In this document: piece by piece, positions 44,105 to 53,503 of the stretch
How positions within the stretch are numbered: the stretch's first letter is position 1
Layout: every line of letters begins with the position of its first letter
Assembly: GCF_031179145.1 (NCBI RefSeq)
Contig: NZ_JAPSIB010000001.1
Location: forward strand, 90,853 to 154,852
Direction of reading: 5' to 3'
Source: Brevibacterium sp.
GTDB lineage: Bacteria; Actinomycetota; Actinomycetes; Actinomycetales; Brevibacteriaceae
Length of the DNA stretch: 64,000 nt
Notes under the pieces: generated by a model
The model's input: the letters and a program-made list of their open reading frames with translations, nothing else
Databases searched by the model: none
Told to the model about the DNA's origin: nothing
Position numbers and translations under genes: made by a program

Positions 44105-44770
44105 GTGGATTTACTGATCCCTCTCGCGCTTGCGGCGCTGTTGATCTTCTTCTTGTTCAATTCGCGACGTAAGCAGAAGGCACGCATGGAACAGATCAAG
44201 ACGAATCTGGTTCCCGGCGCCACTGTGATGACGACCTTCGGTGTCTTCGGCACCGTCGTCTCCATCGACGAGGAGAACAACCAGGTGACGATCGAGTCCG
44301 GCCCCGGCACCACCCTGCGTGTCCACCGCCAGGCAATCGGCCAGATCGACACCCCTGCCACCGCAGTGCCTGCCGCCGGTGAGGCCGGTTCCGACGCACC
44401 CGGCGACGCCGCCGACGCGCCGGCGATCACCGACGCCGAGCTCGACGCCATGCTCGAGCGCAAGCGTGCCGAAGCCGCGGAAGCGGACACCGCGGGCGCG
44501 GGATCCGACGAAGGGCGGGGTGCGTCTGCGATCAACTCCGACGAAGCGCGCACCGGTGCGGACGACGTCCGCGACGAGGACTCGACCATCTCCGACTCGG
44601 AGCCGACCATCGGTCCCGACACGAAGACCGACGGGACCTCTGCGTCTGACGTCAAGGACACGGATAACAAGGACACCGAGGTCACGGGTGCCGACTCGGA
44701 TGTTCCGGGAGCCGGAACCGAAGGGCCGGGACACGCTGCTCCCGGATCCGACGACGACAAGAAGAACTGA
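44105..44770 (+). CDS. yajC: Preprotein translocase accessory subunit YajC with acidic tail
   Basis: This 221-residue protein begins with one membrane helix (LLIPLALAALLIFFLF) and the YajC core FNSRRKQKARMEQIKTNLVP, VMTTFGVFGTVVSID. The last about 120 residues are a disordered Asp/Glu/Ala/Thr-rich tail. YajC associates with SecDF to help protein export. The GTG at 44105 follows GAAAGGTAG. secD begins 40 bases downstream. Confidence 0.92.
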   Translation: MDLLIPLALAALLIFFLFNSRRKQKARMEQIKTNLVPGATVMTTFGVFGTVVSIDEENNQVTIESGPGTTLRVHRQAIGQIDTPATAVPAAGEAGSDAPGDAADAPAITDAELDAMLERKRAEAAEADTAGAGSDEGRGASAINSDEARTGADDVRDEDSTISDSEPTIGPDTKTDGTSASDVKDTDNKDTEVTGADSDVPGAGTEGPGHAAPGSDDDKKN

Positions 44771-44810
44771 TTCACTCACCCGAATCACCCACCCGATCGA
44801 AAGCTGACTC

Positions 44811-47027
44811 GTGTCCGACATTGAAGAAAAGCCACGTCCTGGTTTGCGCTTCCTGTGGCTGACGGTCGTGACGGCACTGCTCCTCGGCATTCTCGCCGCA
44901 GGAGTGGTGTGGTCCGACGCCACCACCAGCCCCAAGCTCGCCCTCGATCTCGAAGGCGGGACTTCGATCATCCTGGAGCCCCAGGTGTCGAAGGACACGG
45001 CGATCAGCAAGGAACAGCTCGATCAGGCTGTGGCGATCATCCGCCAGCGGGTCGACTCGACAGGTGTCTCGGAAGCCGAGATCACCACCCAGGGTGACCG
45101 CAACATCATCGTGAATCTCCCCGGCAACCCCGATGAGGAGACCCGCGAACTGGTCCGGTCCTCGGCGCAGCTGGTCTTCCGGCGCGTCGCCGTTGTCGGC
45201 GACCCCCGCTCCCAGGAACAGATCATGAAGGAGCAGGAGCAGGGCGGAGGACAGGGCGGTGATCCCTCCCAGGGGCTCTCCGACGAAGAGCGCAAGCGCC
45301 TCGAAGACCTGATCGGTGATTCCGGCGGTCAGGGCGATGCCGGTGCTCAGGGCAACTCCGAAGCAGGCACTCAGGGTGAGGAGCAGGCTCCGTCCGGCGG
45401 TGGCGAGGTCGTACGCGCCGGTGGCGCCACGACCGAATCCGCCAAACAAGCTCAGGGCACTCCGCCTGCCGACAGCGGACAGTCCAAGGTCACCGATTCG
45501 ACCCCGCGGCCGCTCTTCGATCCAGAGAAGGACGCGGACAAGTGGCAGACCGAGAAGGTCATGCAGCGGTTCGGCGAACTCGACTGCACCGACCCGAGCA
45601 ATCGCACCGGCGGTCAGCAGCTCCCTGCTGATGAGCCAGTCGTCTCCTGCGCGGAGGACGGACAGGCCAAATACATCCTCGGACCGGTGGAGCTCTCCGG
45701 AGACCACCTGGCGGACGCCAACTTCGGCTATGCCGCCGGAGCCAACGGCGTCCAGACGAACAATCCGGCGGTCAACATCGAGTTCGACGCGACGGGCCGT
45801 GAGATCTTCAAGCAGATCACCTCGGACATCACCGGCAAGCAGCAGCCCTACAACCAGTTCGCCATCGTTCTCGACGGACTCGTGCTCTCCGCGCCGACAT
45901 CCAATGCAGTCATCACGGACGGCAATGCCGAGATCTCCGGCAACTTCACCCTCGACGAGGCGCAGACGCTGGCCAACCAGCTGAAGAACGGCTCCCTCCC
46001 GATCAGCTTCCAGGTCCAGAGCGAACAGCAGATCTCGCCGACCCTGGGCTCGAACTACCTGATGATCGGTCTGCTCACCGGCGTCGTCGGTCTGCTCCTC
46101 GTCGTCGTCTACTCGCTCCTGCAGTACCGGGTCCTCGGCCTGGTCACCGTCTCGAGCCTCGTCGTCGCCGGCGTCCTGACGTACCTGCTGCTGCTCATCG
46201 TCTCGTGGAGATACGGCTATCGGCTGTCCTTGGCAGGAGTGGCAGGCATCATCATCGGCATCGGCATGGCCGCTGACTCGTTCATCGTCTACTTCGAACG
46301 TGTTCGAGACGAACTGCGCAGCGGCCGGATGCTGCTGTCCGCCGTCGAAGTCGGTTGGGAACGCGCGAAGCGCACGATCTACGCCTCCAAGGCCGTCAAC
46401 ATGCTCGCCGCGGTGATCCTCTACATCCTGGCTGTCGGATCGGTGCGCGGCTTCGCGTTCACCCTCGGCCTGACCGTGATCGTCGACGTCCTCATCGTCT
46501 TCCTCTTCACCCACCCGATGCTCGAAGTGCTCGCCCGGACGAAGTTCTTCGGCGAGGGCCACCCGATGTCGGGTATGGATCCGCGCCTCCTCGGCGTGAA
46601 GCCGGCCGCTTACCGCGGTGCGTTGGGCATCGACCTTGATGACAGTGAGAAGAAGCCAGAGACGAAGCGTCGTGAGAAGGCTCGTGCGCGGAAGGTCGGC
46701 TTGGACGCCGAGGTGGCCGAAGGGTCCGTTCTGACCGAGGAGCGGGAGGGGGCTGTGGAGGCGCCCACGCGAGACGGCAAGGCCGCAAGCACGGCTGACA
46801 CGGCGTCAGGCAAGGCCGACAGGTCGGCAAGCACGGCTGAGAAGGCGGCAAGCAAGTCCGGCAAGGCCGCAAGCAGAGCCAAGAAGCACGGCCCGGCGAA
46901 GAAGGACGCCTCGCGCAGGTCGGCGTCGGCCCCTGCCGGAGCGACCGCCATGTCGATCGCTGAACGGAAGGCGGCCGCGCAGAAGGCCGCAGAAGAGGCA
47001 GCACGCAACGAGGAGGCAGACAAGTGA
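44811..47027 (+). CDS. secD: Protein translocase subunit SecD, enlarged
   Basis: This 738-residue SecD has TM1 near residues 14-32, then LALDLEGGTSIILEP and the first periplasmic domain, and five more helices with the SLAGVAGIIIGIGMAADSFI motif. Two parts enlarge it beyond ordinary actinobacterial SecD. One is a Gln/Gly/Asn-rich insertion at about residues 140-210 in the periplasmic domain. The other is a Lys/Ala-rich cytosolic tail of about 130 residues built of short repeats (SGKA, STAEKAA). The start is GTG at 44811; secF overlaps by four bases. Confidence 0.94.
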   Translation: MSDIEEKPRPGLRFLWLTVVTALLLGILAAGVVWSDATTSPKLALDLEGGTSIILEPQVSKDTAISKEQLDQAVAIIRQRVDSTGVSEAEITTQGDRNIIVNLPGNPDEETRELVRSSAQLVFRRVAVVGDPRSQEQIMKEQEQGGGQGGDPSQGLSDEERKRLEDLIGDSGGQGDAGAQGNSEAGTQGEEQAPSGGGEVVRAGGATTESAKQAQGTPPADSGQSKVTDSTPRPLFDPEKDADKWQTEKVMQRFGELDCTDPSNRTGGQQLPADEPVVSCAEDGQAKYILGPVELSGDHLADANFGYAAGANGVQTNNPAVNIEFDATGREIFKQITSDITGKQQPYNQFAIVLDGLVLSAPTSNAVITDGNAEISGNFTLDEAQTLANQLKNGSLPISFQVQSEQQISPTLGSNYLMIGLLTGVVGLLLVVVYSLLQYRVLGLVTVSSLVVAGVLTYLLLLIVSWRYGYRLSLAGVAGIIIGIGMAADSFIVYFERVRDELRSGRMLLSAVEVGWERAKRTIYASKAVNMLAAVILYILAVGSVRGFAFTLGLTVIVDVLIVFLFTHPMLEVLARTKFFGEGHPMSGMDPRLLGVKPAAYRGALGIDLDDSEKKPETKRREKARARKVGLDAEVAEGSVLTEEREGAVEAPTRDGKAASTADTASGKADRSASTAEKAASKSGKAASRAKKHGPAKKDASRRSASAPAGATAMSIAERKAAAQKAAEEAARNEEADK

Positions 47028-48040
47028 AGAGGTTCTTCGCCTGGGGCAACCGCCTCCACAACGGTGAATCGTCGATCCCGTTCGTCGGGAAAGCCAAGCT
47101 CTGGCTGATGATCTCCGGCGCCCTGGTTCTGCTGTCATTGCTCGTTCCGCTGATCTCGGGGTTCAACCTCGGCATCGCGTTCCGCGGCGGCTCGCAGTTC
47201 CAGATCGACAACATCAGCGACACCTCGGCGACCAAGGGTGAGAGCATCGTCACCGAGGTCGCACCGGCGTCCGAGCCGCGTCTGACCCCGACGGGCGACA
47301 CCGCGGTGAAGATCGAGACCAACCAGCTCTCGGACGCGCAGATGCAGGCAGTCCGCGACGCGCTGGTCGCCGGCTACGAGGTCCCGGCCGAGGACGTCAC
47401 CTCGACGTTCGTCGGCCCGCAATGGGGCCAGGACGTGACCGAGAAGATGTTCCGCGCTCTCATCATCTTCGTCGCCATCGCCATGATCGTGATGGCACTG
47501 TACTTCCGCACCTGGAAGATGTCGTTGGCGGCGATCGTCGGTCTGTTCGTCGTCATGGTCGTGACGATGGGCATCTACTCCGTCACCGGGTTCGAAGTCA
47601 CCCCCGAAGCCGTCATCGGCTTCCTCACGGTGCTGAGCTTCTCGCTCTACGACACGGTGGTGGTCTTCGACAAGATCCGGGAGAACACGACGCGGTTCCA
47701 GGACAAACGCGACCTCAAGTTCTCCGAGCTCGTCAACCTGGGCATCAACCAGACCACGGTTCGTTCGATCAACACCTCGGTCGTCTCGGTCCTCCCCATC
47801 GCATCGATTCTGTTCATCGGCGTGTTCATGCTGGGTGCGGGCACGCTGGTCGATATCTCTCTGTCGCTGTTCATCGGTACGATTGTCGCTGCAGCTTCGA
47901 CCCTGTTCGTCGCCAGTCCTCTTTACGCTCTGCTCAGGGCGAACGAGCCCGCTGTCCGGGAACAGGAAGAAGCTGTGCGTGAACTACGATTGAGGAACGG
48001 AGCGGACGACGTTCCGCCGGTGATCCACGCCGAAGTCTGA
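47024..48040 (+). CDS. secF: Protein translocase subunit SecF
   Basis: This 338-residue partner of SecD uses the proton-motive force to pull proteins through SecYEG. It has [14 protein letters not shown] after TM1, then a periplasmic domain and five helices with [17 protein letters not shown], the family motif. The GTG overlaps the secD stop (GTGA). rel follows 20 bases later, the usual secDF-apt-rel order with apt missing. Confidence 0.95.
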   Translation: MKRFFAWGNRLHNGESSIPFVGKAKLWLMISGALVLLSLLVPLISGFNLGIAFRGGSQFQIDNISDTSATKGESIVTEVAPASEPRLTPTGDTAVKIETNQLSDAQMQAVRDALVAGYEVPAEDVTSTFVGPQWGQDVTEKMFRALIIFVAIAMIVMALYFRTWKMSLAAIVGLFVVMVVTMGIYSVTGFEVTPEAVIGFLTVLSFSLYDTVVVFDKIRENTTRFQDKRDLKFSELVNLGINQTTVRSINTSVVSVLPIASILFIGVFMLGAGTLVDISLSLFIGTIVAAASTLFVASPLYALLRANEPAVREQEEAVRELRLRNGADDVPPVIHAEV

Positions 48041-48059
48041 CCGGAAGAGAGGGGATGCC

Positions 48060-50357
48060 ATGGCTTCTTCAGCTGAATCGCGCCGTCCGCGAGGCATCTC
48101 CCGCCTAGCCTGGTGGGCGGCCAGGGCGCAGAACAACCCTGGCTACCCGCGCGTCTTGGGCCCGATGATCCAGGCCCTGCAGGCGAACCACCCGAAAGCC
48201 GACACCGACCTGGTGGTCAGGGCCTACCAGGTCGCCGAGGTGGCCCACCGCGGTCAGAGCCGCAAGTCCGGCGATCCCTACATCACTCACCCGATCGCGG
48301 TCGCCACGATTCTTGCCGAGATCGGCATGCTGCCGGTGACACTGGCCGCTGCCCTCCTGCACGACACGGTGGAGGACACCGAGTACTCCCTCCAGCAGCT
48401 GACCGACGAGTTCGGCGCCGAAGTCGCCGCTATGGTCGACGGGGTCACGAAGCTCGACAAGCTCACCTACGGTCAGGCCGCGCAGTCGGAGACCGTGCGG
48501 AAGATGATCGTGGCGATGGCCAAGGACATCCGCGTCCTCGTGATCAAACTCGCCGATCGCCTGCACAACGCGCGCACGTGGCGGTTCGTCCCTGCGTCGT
48601 CGAGTGCCAAAAAGGCTCGTGAGACCCTCGAGATCTATGCCCCGCTGGCTCACCGGCTGGGCATGAACACGATCAAGTGGGAACTCGAGGATCTGTCCTT
48701 CCAAGTGCTCCACCCCAAGGTCTACGACGAGGTCGTCCGCCTCGTGGCCGACCGCGCCCCCGAACGCGAGAAGTACCTCTCGACGGTGTCGAAGGAGCTG
48801 CAGTCAGAGCTCGTGAAGTCCGGCATCGAATCCTCGATCACGGGTCGCCCCAAGCACTACTACTCGATCTACCAGAAGATGGTCGTCCGCGGGCACGAGT
48901 TCGCCGACATCTACGACCTCGTCGGTGTCCGGGTCCTCGTCGAGACCGTGCGCGAATGCTACGCGACCCTGGGAATCGTCCACTCCCGGTGGAGCCCGGT
49001 GCCCGGGCGGTTCAAGGACTACATCGCGATGCCGAAGTACAACATGTACCAGAGCCTGCACACCACGGTCATCGGTCCCAATGGCAAGCCCGTCGAGATC
49101 CAGATCCGCACCCACGAGATGGATCGCCGGGCCGAGTTCGGAGTCGCAGCGCACTGGAAGTACAAGGACCGGGGCAGCGCCTCCAAGGCGATCACCTCGA
49201 ACACCGCCCGTTCGGTCAAGGTCTCCGACGCCGGCGAGGTCGACGATGCCGCATGGCTGCGCCAGCTGCTCGAATGGCAGCGCGAGGTCAGCGACCCCGA
49301 CGAGTTCCTCGACAGCCTGCGCTACGAGGTGAACTCGAAGGAGGTCTACGTCTTCACCCCCAAGGGCGATGTGATGAGTCTGCCGGCGGGCGCCACACCC
49401 GTCGACTTCGCCTATGCCGTGCACACGGAGGTGGGTCATAAGACCATGGGCGCCCGGGTCAACGGCCGTCTCGTCGCTCTCGACACGGAGCTGAAGAACG
49501 GTGACTCCGTCGAGGTGTTCACCTCGAAGGACGAGAACGCCGGACCCAGCCGTGACTGGCTGGGCTTCGTCAAGAGCCCGCGTGCCCGCAGCAAGATCCG
49601 CCAGTGGTTCTCGAAGGAACGCCGCGAAGAGGCGATCGACAGCGGCCGCGAACAGCTGGCGCGTGCGATGCGCAGGCACAGTCTGTCCGCCTCGGCGCTG
49701 ATGAATCAGGAGGCGCTGCAGACTGTCGCGAACGATCTGCGGCTCAACGACGTCTCCGCGCTCTACGCCTCCATCGGCAACGGCACGGTGTCCGCCGCCC
49801 ACGTCACGGACCTGCTGGCCAAGGAAGTAGGCGCTGAGGAGGAGGTCTCGGTTCTCCCGCCGGCTCCTCGGAACCGCACCGGGCAGTCCTCCGGGCACCT
49901 GTCCTCCTCCGAAGGCGTCATCGTCAAGGGCGTCGACGATGTCCTCGTCAAACTCGCCCGATGCTGCACTCCGGTCCCGGGCGACGAGATCATCGGCTTC
50001 GTCACCCGCGGATCAGGAGTGTCCGTGCATCGTGTCGACTGTCCCAACGTCACTTCGCTCAAGCGGGAACCCGAGCGCCTGGTCGACGTCTCCTGGGGTG
50101 ACAAGACGAGCGGCGTATACCTGGTCCAGATCCAGGTCGAGGCCCTCGACCGCTCGGGCCTGCTCTCCGACATCACCAAGACGCTCACCGACACCCACGT
50201 CAACATCCTCTCCGCCTCAGTGGCCACATCGAGGGCGAGGGTCGCCCAGTCGAAGTTCGTCTTCGAGATGAGCGATGCCAGTCATCTGGGCACCGTGCTG
50301 TCCGCAGTGCGCAAGGTCGAGGGCGTCTTCGACGTCTACCGCATCTCCGGAGGGTGA
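48060..50357 (+). CDS. rel: Bifunctional (p)ppGpp synthetase/hydrolase Rel
   Basis: This 765-residue stringent-response enzyme has a metal-dependent HD hydrolase domain with [12 protein letters not shown] and [11 protein letters not shown], a synthetase domain with [19 protein letters not shown], a TGS domain ([24 protein letters not shown]), a conserved-cysteine/zinc region ([15 protein letters not shown]) and a C-terminal ACT domain. The RFKD loop is the RxKD form found in bifunctional Rel rather than the ExDD form of RelA, and the HD residues are intact, so both activities are expected. ATG at 48060 with GAGAGGGG upstream. Confidence 0.96.
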   Translation: MASSAESRRPRGISRLAWWAARAQNNPGYPRVLGPMIQALQANHPKADTDLVVRAYQVAEVAHRGQSRKSGDPYITHPIAVATILAEIGMLPVTLAAALLHDTVEDTEYSLQQLTDEFGAEVAAMVDGVTKLDKLTYGQAAQSETVRKMIVAMAKDIRVLVIKLADRLHNARTWRFVPASSSAKKARETLEIYAPLAHRLGMNTIKWELEDLSFQVLHPKVYDEVVRLVADRAPEREKYLSTVSKELQSELVKSGIESSITGRPKHYYSIYQKMVVRGHEFADIYDLVGVRVLVETVRECYATLGIVHSRWSPVPGRFKDYIAMPKYNMYQSLHTTVIGPNGKPVEIQIRTHEMDRRAEFGVAAHWKYKDRGSASKAITSNTARSVKVSDAGEVDDAAWLRQLLEWQREVSDPDEFLDSLRYEVNSKEVYVFTPKGDVMSLPAGATPVDFAYAVHTEVGHKTMGARVNGRLVALDTELKNGDSVEVFTSKDENAGPSRDWLGFVKSPRARSKIRQWFSKERREEAIDSGREQLARAMRRHSLSASALMNQEALQTVANDLRLNDVSALYASIGNGTVSAAHVTDLLAKEVGAEEEVSVLPPAPRNRTGQSSGHLSSSEGVIVKGVDDVLVKLARCCTPVPGDEIIGFVTRGSGVSVHRVDCPNVTSLKREPERLVDVSWGDKTSGVYLVQIQVEALDRSGLLSDITKTLTDTHVNILSASVATSRARVAQSKFVFEMSDASHLGTVLSAVRKVEGVFDVYRISGG

Positions 50358-50365
50358 ACGCGCGC

Positions 50366-50410
50366 AGCTTGGGCATTGGGAAGCGGGATGGGCTTCCCAG
50401 AGCCCAAGCT
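50366..50410. terminator. Two-level hairpin after rel
   Basis: Outer arms AGCTTGGGC (50366-50374) and GCCCAAGCT (50402-50410); inner arms GGGAAGC (50378-50384) and GCTTCCC (50392-50398). The gap to 50523 also contains the perfect 16-bp palindrome CAGCGTTCGAACGCTG (50479-50494) and short repeats of GGGAAGCG and GCGTTCGAA. It is between convergent genes. Confidence 0.65.
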
Positions 50411-50523
50411 GGGAAGCGAGTTGGGCTTCAGCGTTCGAAAGCCGTTTGAGCTGTCGCTCTCGAAAGCTGGATGAGCGTCAGCGTTCGAACGCTGGAGGGG
50501 CTTGCGCGGTTGGTCGCCGGCGA

Positions 50524-51090
50524 TCATTCGATCGATGCCCGGACCTGGGCGAAGATGTCGCGGATCTGCTGGATGTAGGGCCGCCGGGAGAGCCCTTCGA
50601 GGTAGAGGCTGAACCGCCGGCGCGCCGGCAGCGGCATCTCCTCGACGAGGTGTCTGACCGCGGGGATCGCCCTTTGCCGCCGGTCCTCGTCCTGACCGCG
50701 TGTTCTCGCGAAGGGAAGCAGGAGGTCGTAGAGCGTGCGATCTTCGGTGGTGATGTCGAGGCCGTTGATGGTCGTGCGGTCGTGGATGCTCAGCCGCAGC
50801 TCATGCACGACCGCGTCGGTGTCGTCGACGAATCGGCGCCGCGGATACGTGATGAACGACAGTGGGCTCGGGGCTCTGCCCAGACCCGTGTAGACCCACC
50901 AGGCGGTGGAATGTGAGAGCACGAGGCGAGGCGGCACTTCCGTGCGAAGAGCGTCGATCCGGTCCTCGGGGCCCAGCACCGCGCCGGTGCGCACCCAGGT
51001 CGACTCCGTCAGTCGGCTGAGCAGACCGTCCATCGTCAGCTCGGTGAGATGCTCGTAGCCGTAGTCCCGGAGATGAAACAACGCTTCCAT
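50524..51090 (-). CDS. AbiEi-like antitoxin/regulator family protein, orphan
   Basis: This 188-residue protein resembles the conserved middle of AbiEi-type (type IV antitoxin) proteins: RLVLSHSTAWWVYTGLGRAP (the VxSHxxAA...GL block), then HELRLSIHDRTTINGLDITTEDRTLYDLL (GxxVTxxxRTLxDL block). The usual N-terminal winged helix is weak. No AbiEii nucleotidyltransferase toxin gene is adjacent. I place the start at ATG 51090, which lies inside a 16-bp inverted repeat and 6 nt after a GATAGT box, so mRNA is probably leaderless and under tight operator control. The family call is moderate; it could be another small DNA-binding family. Confidence 0.55.
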   Translation of the reverse strand: MEALFHLRDYGYEHLTELTMDGLLSRLTESTWVRTGAVLGPEDRIDALRTEVPPRLVLSHSTAWWVYTGLGRAPSPLSFITYPRRRFVDDTDAVVHELRLSIHDRTTINGLDITTEDRTLYDLLLPFARTRGQDEDRRQRAIPAVRHLVEEMPLPARRRFSLYLEGLSRRPYIQQIRDIFAQVRASIE

Positions 51091-51120
51091 GCAGCAACTA
51101 TCGCGCTGCATGGAAGCGTT
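51080..51120 (-). promoter_or_regulatory. Perfect 16-bp inverted-repeat operator over the -10 box and start codon of the AbiEi-like gene
   Basis: Arms AACGCTTCCATGCAGC (51080-51095) and GCTGCATGGAAGCGTT (51105-51120) match at all 16 positions, with a 9-nt centre AACTATCGC. Read on the minus strand, the centre carries the GATAGT -10 box (51097-51102) and the 51080-side arm carries the ATG. With a leaderless transcript, only one arm is transcribed, so it must act as DNA, not as an RNA hairpin. Confidence 0.85.
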
Positions 51121-51184
51121 ATCAAGAGCCCGGACGCGGCCTGTGGACACGCCTGCCACTCGTCCGCCGCGATCTGTGGACGAC

Positions 51185-51296
51185 GGACACCTGACTGTCA
51201 GCCGAGCTCGACGGACGCCTGACTGTCAGCCGAGCTCGACGGACGCCTGACCGCCAGCTGAGCTCGGCGGACGCCAGACCGTCAGTTGAGTTCGGC
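51185..51296 (-). repeat. 28-bp tandem repeat (4 copies) across the 3' end of the DUF349 gene
   Basis: Units 51185-51212, 51213-51240, 51241-51268 and 51269-51296 each begin GGACRCCWGACYGYCAG on the plus strand. The last unit contains the final codons and stop of the minus-strand gene. Units 1 and 2 differ by one base; the copy in the gene is the most diverged. Length 28 is not a multiple of three. Confidence 0.92.
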
Positions 51297-52631
51297 GGCT
51301 GTGCGGGCGAGCTGGTCCCGCCAGGCACGACGGGCGTCGAGAGCGGCCTGCGCGTCGGCGACGGCCTTCTCATTCCCGCTCTCACGAGCCTTCTCGAGCT
51401 TGAGCTCGAGCTCTGTGATCGAATCGTCGAGCTGGCTCAGTGCTCCCGAGGTGCGTGCCTTGGTCTCCGGGTTGCTGCGCTTCCACGCCTCTTCCTCGGC
51501 CTCGGTCAGGGCCCGCTCGACCTCGCGCAGTCCGTTCTCCATCCGTGAGACGTCGGCGCGGGGCACCTTGCCCGCCTCTTCCCATTCGTCCTGGATCGCC
51601 CGCAGCTCCTTCTTCGCCGCAGCCGGATCCGTGATCGGCAGGAGCGCCTGTGCCCGTCCCAGCAGTGCTTCCTTGACCTCGAGGTTGCCCTTGTACTCCT
51701 CGTCGAGGGCGGCGTTCTCGGCGTCGCGGGCGGCGAAGAACACGTCCTGTGCGGCACGGAACCGCGCCCACAGGGCGTCGTCGTCCTTCCGGGATGCGCG
51801 CGGGGCGCGCTTCCACTGGTTCATCAGCTCCTTGAACTGGCTGGACACATGCCGGAAGTCGGTCGATCCGGACAGTCCCTCCGCCTCGGCGACGATCTTC
51901 TCCTTGATCCGCTTGCCTTCGGAGTTGAGCTTGTCGAGCTCGGCGAAATGCTCCTTGCGCTTGTGCTCAAAGGTGGTGCGCGCTTGGGAGAAGCGTCCCC
52001 AGAGCTCCTGGTCGAGCGCGCGGGGCAGCCTCGGGCCCGTCCGCTGCTTCTCCTTCCACAGGTCGAAGAGCTCACGCATCCGTGCCCCCGACTGCTTCCA
52101 CTGGATCTTCTCCGGATCGCGACCGGCCAGGGCCTCGGCCTCGGTGACGAGCTCCTCGCGCTCCTCGACCGCTGCCAGCTTCGCGGCCTCGGCCTGCGCG
52201 GACTGCTGAGCCTCTCTGGACTTGGCGTCGGAGATCAGGGTGTCCAGGGTCGCCGACAGACCCTTGAGGTCTCCGACGGCATTCGCTTCGGGCAGCGTCT
52301 CCTGCAGTGCTTTCGCGGCGGCTGCGACATCGCGGCCGGGAGCGCCTGCTGAGAGTCGGTTGCGCAGGTGAGCTGCGTTCTCCACCAGTTCGACGTACTT
52401 CTTCGCGAAGTACTCGAGCGCGGCCTCTGCTCCGGCGTCGGGGTACTGTCCGACCGAGCGTTCGCCCTCCGCGGTGATGACGAAGACGTTGCCCTCGTCA
52501 TCGGCTCGTCCATGAGCCATCGCGCGGTGGACTTCGGCATCGTGGTCCACTGTCGTTCCCGTCACGGCGGCCGCCTTGGGGCGGGGGAGCGACGAGGGAC
52601 GAGGGACTGGCTTCGGTGTCGGGGTCGACAT
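51282..52631 (-). CDS. DUF349 domain-containing protein
   Basis: This 449-residue, highly charged helical protein contains several DUF349 repeats, seen as W-x3-G...W..F..A. blocks: IQWKQSGARMRELFDLWKE, RALDQELWGRFSQARTTFE, LMNQWKRAPRASRKDDDALW, and AIQDEWEEAGKVPRAD. The N-terminal 90 residues carry a VITAEGERSVGQYPDA segment common to actinobacterial members. It is probably cytosolic with extensive coiled coils; function unknown. The ATG at 52631 has AAGGTGAG 5 nt upstream. The gene ends inside a four-copy 28-bp repeat. Confidence 0.9.
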   Translation of the reverse strand: MSTPTPKPVPRPSSLPRPKAAAVTGTTVDHDAEVHRAMAHGRADDEGNVFVITAEGERSVGQYPDAGAEAALEYFAKKYVELVENAAHLRNRLSAGAPGRDVAAAAKALQETLPEANAVGDLKGLSATLDTLISDAKSREAQQSAQAEAAKLAAVEEREELVTEAEALAGRDPEKIQWKQSGARMRELFDLWKEKQRTGPRLPRALDQELWGRFSQARTTFEHKRKEHFAELDKLNSEGKRIKEKIVAEAEGLSGSTDFRHVSSQFKELMNQWKRAPRASRKDDDALWARFRAAQDVFFAARDAENAALDEEYKGNLEVKEALLGRAQALLPITDPAAAKKELRAIQDEWEEAGKVPRADVSRMENGLREVERALTEAEEEAWKRSNPETKARTSGALSQLDDSITELELKLEKARESGNEKAVADAQAALDARRAWRDQLARTAAELN

Positions 52632-52734
52632 GTTTCTCACCTTGTTTCCATCGGTCGAACCGGCAGGGAATCCGTTCCCGGCCGATCACTCGATATTGAC
52701 GTTATCCCAGCATAACGATCCGCAGGCCTGTCGT

Positions 52735-52740
52735 TAGACT
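52735..52740 (+). promoter_or_regulatory. Leaderless -10 box for the MBL hydrolase gene
   Basis: TAGACT ends 6 nt before the ATG at 52747. Confidence 0.6.
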
Positions 52741-52746
52741 CTGCCC

Positions 52747-53391
52747 ATGGACGTATTTGTGACCCAGGCGGAATTCCTCGATGTCAACTGCTACGCGGTG
52801 CGCGCGGACGGCACGGACGAGTGCGTCTTCGTCGACGCCGGATTCGACTGTGCGCCCGGGCTGGAGCGGCTGGTCGCCGAGGAGCAGCTCGCCCCGCAGG
52901 CGGTCTTCCTCACCCACGGTCACCCCGATCACATCCTCGGCCTGACCACTGTGCTGGCCCGCTGGGATGTTCCGGTGCACCTCGGCACGCCCGATCACTA
53001 CCGCCTCGAGAAACCGGCGGAGACCCTGAGCCCGCAGTTCGCACCGCTGCTCGAACCGCTCGTGCGCGACTGGAAGGCGCCCGCGGTCGCAGGGCTCGAG
53101 GACGGTCAGACCCTCGAGATCGCCGGCCTGAGCATCACCGCGGTCGCGGCCCCCGGGCACACCGAGGGATCGACGCTGCTGCGCGTGCGCGCGGACGGCG
53201 AGGAGGTCATCTTCACCGGTGACGTCGTCTTCGCCGGGGCGATGGGGCGGGTCGATCTGCCCGGAGGCGACGCCGAGGCGATGGCGGCGACACTGCGGGC
53301 GTTCACCACGCTGCCCGACGTTCCCATCTATCCTGGACACGGTCCACGCTCACGGGTCGGTCACGAATTGGCGACCAACCCCTTCCTCTGA
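52747..53391 (+). CDS. MBL-fold metallohydrolase (glyoxalase II-like)
   Basis: This 214-residue protein has the zinc-binding motif THGHPDHILG (His57, His59, Asp61, His62), a second ligand in PGHTEGSTLL, an Asp in TGDVVFAGAMGRVDLPGGD, and a final His in YPGHGPRSRVGHE. This is the YcbL/glyoxalase-II-like subgroup; thioester hydrolysis is likely but the substrate is unknown. It lies directly before hisS, a placement common in actinobacteria. The gap to hisS carries two TCCGCGGA palindromes (53408-53415, 53427-53434). Confidence 0.9.
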   Translation: MDVFVTQAEFLDVNCYAVRADGTDECVFVDAGFDCAPGLERLVAEEQLAPQAVFLTHGHPDHILGLTTVLARWDVPVHLGTPDHYRLEKPAETLSPQFAPLLEPLVRDWKAPAVAGLEDGQTLEIAGLSITAVAAPGHTEGSTLLRVRADGEEVIFTGDVVFAGAMGRVDLPGGDAEAMAATLRAFTTLPDVPIYPGHGPRSRVGHELATNPFL

Positions 53392-53503
53392 GTCGGGCCG
53401 CACCACATCCGCGGACTCCTTCAACGTCCGCGGACCGCATTGACACGAGACCGCAGCCGACGCCGCACCGAGTTTCGCGCTGCACCCTTAAGTTAGGAGA
53501 ACA

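Noticed and set aside
51185..51296. Possible CRISPR array (28-bp repeats)
   Set aside because: The units are directly adjacent with no spacers and no cas genes nearby. It is a tandem duplication of a gene end.
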